This document shows, one piece after another, positions 5,605 through 9,154 of a DNA stretch of 9,154 bases. The notes under the pieces are model-generated. The model made no database searches, was not told the origin of the DNA, and worked only from the letters and a program-made list of their open reading frames with translations. Source of the stretch: Planctomycetota bacterium. GTDB taxonomy: Bacteria > Planctomycetota > Planctomycetia > Pirellulales > Thermoguttaceae. Position numbers and translations under genes: made by a program. Location of the stretch: assembly GCA_023621895.1 (NCBI GenBank), contig JAMOAF010000128.1:1-9154 (forward strand), in the 5' to 3' direction. The first letter of the stretch is position 1; every line of letters starts with the position of its first letter.

Positions 5605-8523
5605 GTGAACAAGTACCGCTGGATGCTGCCACAGATGGCGGCACTGATTGCGATCGGCCTGGGTGTGCTGGAAGCCAGCCCGCTGGCGGCCGCCGCGGAT
5701 CGCGCAGCGCGATTCTGCACGAGCCGCGACATCGCCTGCGCGCCCGGCCACGACCACGCCGTGCAATTGGCCCGCTGCTGGCAACCGGTCGTCGAGTGGC
5801 GATTCGATCGCGATCTGGGGAACTGGCAGGTCAAGAACTACCAGAACGCCCTGAAGATCGAGATTGCCGACGATGTGGATTGGGGCCGCAGCCTGTTCGT
5901 ACACCGCGACGACAAGGAGATCGACACAGCCTTCGAGCTGACTTCGCCGCCCATTCCGGTTGCCGAGGCAGCGCTGTGCCGGCTGACGATCGCCGCCGCA
6001 CATACGCTCGACTTGTCGATGGCCCAGGGCCACAAGGAGTCGTGCCAGAACCAGATCCGCTGGTTGGATCGCGACGGCCGCGCCTTGGAGGCAACTCCCT
6101 TCCGTTTCGCCGCCCCCAGCGACTCCTGGTACAACGTAACCGTCGAGTCACGGGCCCCTCGCGGCGCAGCGACGGCTATCGTTCAAATCGGCTTCGACTC
6201 GCCGAACCTGTTCAGTTCGCGGCAATTCCGGCTGCGGAGCGTGGCCTGGGTCACGCAACCCGATCCGCCGCAATACGCGGCCGAAGGCCAGATGCTCTCG
6301 CGGCCGCAGCGAATGACGGAGCCATGCGAGCAAGGTCGGGTCTTCTGGCAGGCCGACACGCCGGAAGGCACGAGCATCGGACTACAGGTTCGCTCGGCGG
6401 CGGACCGCGACGGCGGGCCGCGCGACTGGACGCTGTTGGCCGGGCCCGATGGCACGCCGAACTCCCAGTTCACTTCCAGCGGCGCCCGGTTGCCGGCAAT
6501 CCACGCGGGTCACCACTGGTTCCAATACCGACTGACGCTCGGCACCAACCGCGCCGCCGTCACGCCCGTCGTCCGGCAGGTGCGGCTGGGCGACGAACAA
6601 CGGTGGATCGAGGACCGCGCCTGGCCGGGGGCCGACGCTTCGCCTCCGCAACTGGTGGACTACGCGCCGCGGCGTACGGACGATGCCCGTCAGCCCTTGG
6701 TGTTCTCGTTGTCCGATGGCCCCGACGGCGTGGGTATCGATCGCCATTCGGTGGAGGCGTTTTTGGACGGCACGCCGATCACCGCGCAGCTCCACCGCGT
6801 CGGAACCGTCTTTCGATACGAGCCGCGCGAGCCGCTCAAGCCCGTCTTCGGCTTGGCGGCGATCGAAGACTGGTCGATTGTGAACTACAACTCGGCGCTG
6901 ACCATTCGCCAGGGGCCGCCGCGCGAGTCCGGCGGCGGCACATCGATCGAGGTCCGTCGGCAGGGCGAGAAAACGGATACGTCCTTCGCCCTGGCGTCGC
7001 CGGCCGTCTCCGTGCAGGCAGGCGCGACGTACCAGATTGCGATCTGGTCGCGCCACACCATGGACCTGCGCCGTGCAGGGAGCGGGGAAGGTCCGAGCGG
7101 CTCGGTCCGCTGGCTCGACGGCCAGGGCCACCCGCTCGGCGATCCCGTGCGGCTGGACCTGGGCGGCCCCAGCCCTCAGTGGCGACAGACGCAACTCAAG
7201 CTGACGGCGCCGCCAGGCGTACAGTCTGCCGTCATGCGGATCGGCTGGGACTACCCCGACATCGTCGGTGGCGATGAAGCGGCTTTCGCCGATCCGCTGT
7301 TCGACGGCCCGCACCCGGAATCCGGAGTTCGGCCGAACCTGCACCGCGTGCTCGTCAAGGCTTGTGATTTCGCCGGCAACGCGTGCGCGCAGTTGTGGTG
7401 GATCTCGGTGCAGCCGCCGCCGGCGTCGGGCGTCACCTCGGTGCGCGATGACGGCGTGATTCTCGTCGATGGCCAGCCGCTGTTTCCCATTGGGCTGTAT
7501 TCCGTGTGGAAGCGGGAGCACAACGGCAACGATTTCAACCGTTGCTTCACCGAACTGCGCGAGGCGGGCTTCAATACGATCCACACCTACCACGCGCAGC
7601 GCGACGCCGACTTAACGGAATTCTACGCGGCGGCCGCGCGCCACGGGCTGCGCGTGATCATTGCCCCGCGCGGCGGGGCCAATAGTCGCGACCCGCTCAG
7701 CGCGGTCCGCACCGTGATCGAAGAGTGCCGCCAGCCGGCCCTGCTCGCCTGGTATCTGGCCGACGACACGGCGAGCCACATCAGCGCCGACGAACTGCGG
7801 CGCGTGCATCGGGCGATCCGCGACGTCGATCCGTACCACGTCACGGTCCAGGCCGATGGCGTCTTCGCCGGCGGCCCTCGGCCCTCGCGGTACACCGACT
7901 ACGTGGACTCCACGGATGCCTTCTTGCCGGAGATCTACCCCATCCGTTCCAACCAAGACTGCGAGGTCGCCCACGTGACGCGCGACATGAAGCTCATCGG
8001 CGACGACCTGCGCCGTTCCGGACGCAAGGCGCCGATATGGGCGATCATCCAGGATTTCGAAGGCTGGGGTTGGCAGCGCTATCCTACGGAGGCCGAAACC
8101 CGCGTGATGACCTACCTGGCCATCATCCACGGGGCCAACGGGATGACCTATTACACCTACGGCGGAACCGGCAAGAACCACGGCGTGACCCACGATCCGC
8201 AGGTGTGGGCGGCGCTGAAGCGGATCTCGCGCGAACTGGCCGAGCTCCACGACGTGCTGGTCCAACGCGACCCGCCGCAGAAGCAGCAGATCCAGATCCG
8301 CAGCGGCCCGCAGACCGACGGCCTCGGCTATCCGTCCGTGAGCACGCTGCTGAAAGAGCATCAGGGCCGACGCTACCTGCTGGCCGCCAATTCCTCCCGC
8401 ACGGCCGTGCGAGCGCGGGTCGACGCCGGCGTCGAAGTCGGCCCGGTGCAAGTGCTGTTCGAAGACCGCCGGCGTGCGGTGAAGGCCGGCGTATTGGACG
8501 CCACCCTCCATTTCAGGAATTGA
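5605..8523 (+). CDS. Secreted multi-domain glycosidase-like barrel protein (972 aa)
   Basis: Likely carbohydrate-binding and possibly carbohydrate-cleaving extracellular protein; family not assigned. Residues 1-31 form a signal peptide (NKYR, hydrophobic core, ASPLAAA). Modules in order: jelly-roll module A (65-203); a beta domain with GRVFWQADTPEG and HHWFQYRLTL (238-335); the first half of an Ig-like domain (355-412); module B, a diverged copy of A (413-553); the second half of that Ig-like domain with LHRVLVKACDFAGNA (575-600); and a GH-A-like barrel from VILVDGQPLFPIGLY (about 618) to about 905, followed by a short C-terminal beta segment. The barrel has LLAWYLADD at the place where related barrels usually have a DEP-type glutamate, so catalysis is uncertain. 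GTG at 5605 is chosen for GAGG 7 bases upstream and a compact signal peptide; ATG at 5575 is an in-frame alternative adding 10 residues. It follows the deacetylase by 73 bases. Confidence 0.85.
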   Translation: MNKYRWMLPQMAALIAIGLGVLEASPLAAAADRAARFCTSRDIACAPGHDHAVQLARCWQPVVEWRFDRDLGNWQVKNYQNALKIEIADDVDWGRSLFVHRDDKEIDTAFELTSPPIPVAEAALCRLTIAAAHTLDLSMAQGHKESCQNQIRWLDRDGRALEATPFRFAAPSDSWYNVTVESRAPRGAATAIVQIGFDSPNLFSSRQFRLRSVAWVTQPDPPQYAAEGQMLSRPQRMTEPCEQGRVFWQADTPEGTSIGLQVRSAADRDGGPRDWTLLAGPDGTPNSQFTSSGARLPAIHAGHHWFQYRLTLGTNRAAVTPVVRQVRLGDEQRWIEDRAWPGADASPPQLVDYAPRRTDDARQPLVFSLSDGPDGVGIDRHSVEAFLDGTPITAQLHRVGTVFRYEPREPLKPVFGLAAIEDWSIVNYNSALTIRQGPPRESGGGTSIEVRRQGEKTDTSFALASPAVSVQAGATYQIAIWSRHTMDLRRAGSGEGPSGSVRWLDGQGHPLGDPVRLDLGGPSPQWRQTQLKLTAPPGVQSAVMRIGWDYPDIVGGDEAAFADPLFDGPHPESGVRPNLHRVLVKACDFAGNACAQLWWISVQPPPASGVTSVRDDGVILVDGQPLFPIGLYSVWKREHNGNDFNRCFTELREAGFNTIHTYHAQRDADLTEFYAAAARHGLRVIIAPRGGANSRDPLSAVRTVIEECRQPALLAWYLADDTASHISADELRRVHRAIRDVDPYHVTVQADGVFAGGPRPSRYTDYVDSTDAFLPEIYPIRSNQDCEVAHVTRDMKLIGDDLRRSGRKAPIWAIIQDFEGWGWQRYPTEAETRVMTYLAIIHGANGMTYYTYGGTGKNHGVTHDPQVWAALKRISRELAELHDVLVQRDPPQKQQIQIRSGPQTDGLGYPSVSTLLKEHQGRRYLLAANSSRTAVRARVDAGVEVGPVQVLFEDRRRAVKAGVLDATLHFRN
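5797..6213 (+). repeat. Jelly-roll module A (protein-level repeat)
   Basis: Codes for residues 65-203 of the barrel protein. Landmarks are NWQVKNYQNALKI, DTAFELTSPPIPV, HTLDL, IRWLDRDGRAL and APRGAATAIVQIGFDSPNL. The pattern of a tryptophan-aspartate W-L-D strand and a closing A-x-x-I-G strand fits CBM4/9-like galactose-binding folds. Confidence 0.7.
6841..7263 (+). repeat. Jelly-roll module B (protein-level repeat)
   Basis: Codes for residues 413-553. Each landmark of module A recurs in order: DWSIVNYNSALTI, DTSFALASPAVSV, HTMDL, VRWLDGQGHPL and APPGVQSAVMRIGWDYPDI. DNA identity is low, so this is an old duplication, not an assembly artefact. Confidence 0.7.
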
Positions 8524-8540
8524 TCGGAAAACAAAGTACA

Positions 8541-8556
8541 GCGGGGACTGCCCCGC
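8541..8556. repeat. GC-rich hairpin in the gap before the Tat gene
   Basis: GCGGGG, loop ACTG, CCCCGC gives six perfect G-C pairs. It stands 17 bases after the stop of the barrel gene and 18 before the next ribosome binding site. No run of T follows, so it is not a normal intrinsic terminator. It may protect or attenuate the upstream message, or be a REP-like dispersed palindrome; GGGGACTG/CCCC-type hairpins are common in such repeats, from memory. Confidence 0.45.
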
Positions 8557-8574
8557 GGAGCAGACTGATCTATC

Positions 8575-8580
8575 AAGGAG
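8575..8580 (+). promoter_or_regulatory. Ribosome binding site of the Tat-exported protein
   Basis: AAGGAG lies 7 bases before ATG at 8588, with a T-rich spacer. With the Tat motif beginning at codon 4, it fixes the start. Confidence 0.75.
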
Positions 8581-8587
8581 TGTTTTT

Positions 8588-9154
8588 ATGAGTACATCAC
8601 GACGTCGTTTCCTTCGGAGTTCCGCGCTTGCCGCCACAGCCGTTTCCGTTGCACCCCTGGCAGCCGCCGACAAGTCCGCGACCTCCGCCCCGAGCGCGAC
8701 CCCCGCTCCGAGCGACGACCCCCGCATGCTGTATTACGACCAGTTTTACTTCAAGGAGAAACCGGTCTTCTGCTTCGAGTATCCATTCGACGGCGGTGTG
8801 CTTCAGGAAGGAACCGGCTATCCGATTCTTGGCACGCAGGCGGGAGCCGACGGAGTCAAACGGCTGCGGATTCACGTCGTCGTCCGGCCCGGTGACGTCG
8901 GTAATCTTCAGGTCTTCGATCCCGAAGGTACCGTCATCCCGATGGAACCCATTTCCGGCGCACTCATGGGTACCGCACTGCTCAAGGACCGTTTGTCCAT
9001 TCTCAAAGCGCGTGGCAACAAGAACGGCAAGCCGGTCGAATTCACCTGCCGCGTTCTGTGGGCGAAGAACGCGTACAAACGCTATCGCTGCTATATCGAC
9101 GACCACAGCTTTTGCTTCCGAGATATTCTGCAAAAACAGTCCAAGAGCATTTTC
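8588..9154 (+). CDS. Tat-exported protein of unknown family, 5' part
   Basis: Partial gene: 189 codons are open to the window edge with no stop. The N-terminus carries SRRRFLR (residues 4-10), a full match to the twin-arginine consensus, then a hydrophobic stretch SSALAATAVSVAPLAAA with likely cleavage near residue 27. A low-complexity Ser/Ala/Thr/Pro linker follows (29-44). The mature part starts MLYYDQFYF and is beta-rich with aromatic and charged residues; DGVKRLRIHVVVRPG and the 4-Cys spread (62, 155, 170, 178) are visible, but no family is recognised. Tat export implies a protein folded, or loaded with a cofactor, before crossing the membrane. It lies 64 bases after the barrel gene on the same strand and is probably the third gene of that operon. 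Codons look somewhat less GC-rich than upstream. Confidence 0.85.
   Translation, partial: MSTSRRRFLRSSALAATAVSVAPLAAADKSATSAPSATPAPSDDPRMLYYDQFYFKEKPVFCFEYPFDGGVLQEGTGYPILGTQAGADGVKRLRIHVVVRPGDVGNLQVFDPEGTVIPMEPISGALMGTALLKDRLSILKARGNKNGKPVEFTCRVLWAKNAYKRYRCYIDDHSFCFRDILQKQSKSIF

Noticed and set aside
4116..5834. 572-codon minus-strand open frame over the deacetylase
   Set aside because: It covers the intergenic region, the whole NodB gene and the start of the next gene; the product is low-complexity Arg/Ala/Gly-rich with no domain. The sense strand has clear motifs and a signal peptide.
6382..7593. 403-codon minus-strand open frame antisense to the barrel gene
   Set aside because: It is a shadow of the GC-rich sense codons, with Arg/Val/Asp-rich composition and no start signal.
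8541..8556. Intrinsic terminator after the barrel gene
   Set aside because: The hairpin is strong but lacks a T-run, and the next gene follows closely on the same strand.

Overview
The window is GC-rich and looks like part of a polysaccharide-processing locus from a free-living bacterium of the Planctomycetota or a related PVC-type lineage. This placement is inferred from the style of the proteins: a very large secreted LamG protein joined to an unfamiliar barrel, a multi-domain barrel protein with carbohydrate-binding-like modules, a textbook SRRRFL Tat signal, and loose spacing between genes. No rRNA, tRNA, CRISPR array or recognisable transposase is present to fix the taxonomy.

Layout: positions 27-3974 (minus) hold one complete 1315-residue secreted protein with a LamG domain, a beta-rich linker domain, a glycosidase-like barrel and a C-terminal set of beta modules. 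Positions 3975-4565 are a 591-base divergent intergenic region with a good minus-strand promoter candidate, a weaker plus-strand one and several short palindromes. Three genes then run rightwards: a secreted NodB-type polysaccharide deacetylase (4566-5531), a secreted 972-residue multi-domain barrel protein (5605-8523), and the first 189 codons of a Tat-exported protein of unknown family (8588 to the window end). The gaps of 73 and 64 bases, all on one strand, suggest an operon.

How they may work together (inference): all four products carry export signals, so the locus acts in the periplasm or outside the cell. The deacetylase would remove acetyl groups from a polysaccharide, the two barrel proteins would bind and possibly cleave it, and the Tat protein has no assignable role. 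The substrate cannot be named from sequence.

The points of most interest are protein architecture: a phage-hub-like beta insertion inside the barrel of the first protein, a duplicated C-terminal module in the same protein, a duplicated carbohydrate-binding-like module in the third gene whose second copy splits an Ig-like domain, and the lack of the usual acid/base glutamate in that gene's barrel. The long open frames antisense to these genes are judged to be GC-rich shadows.
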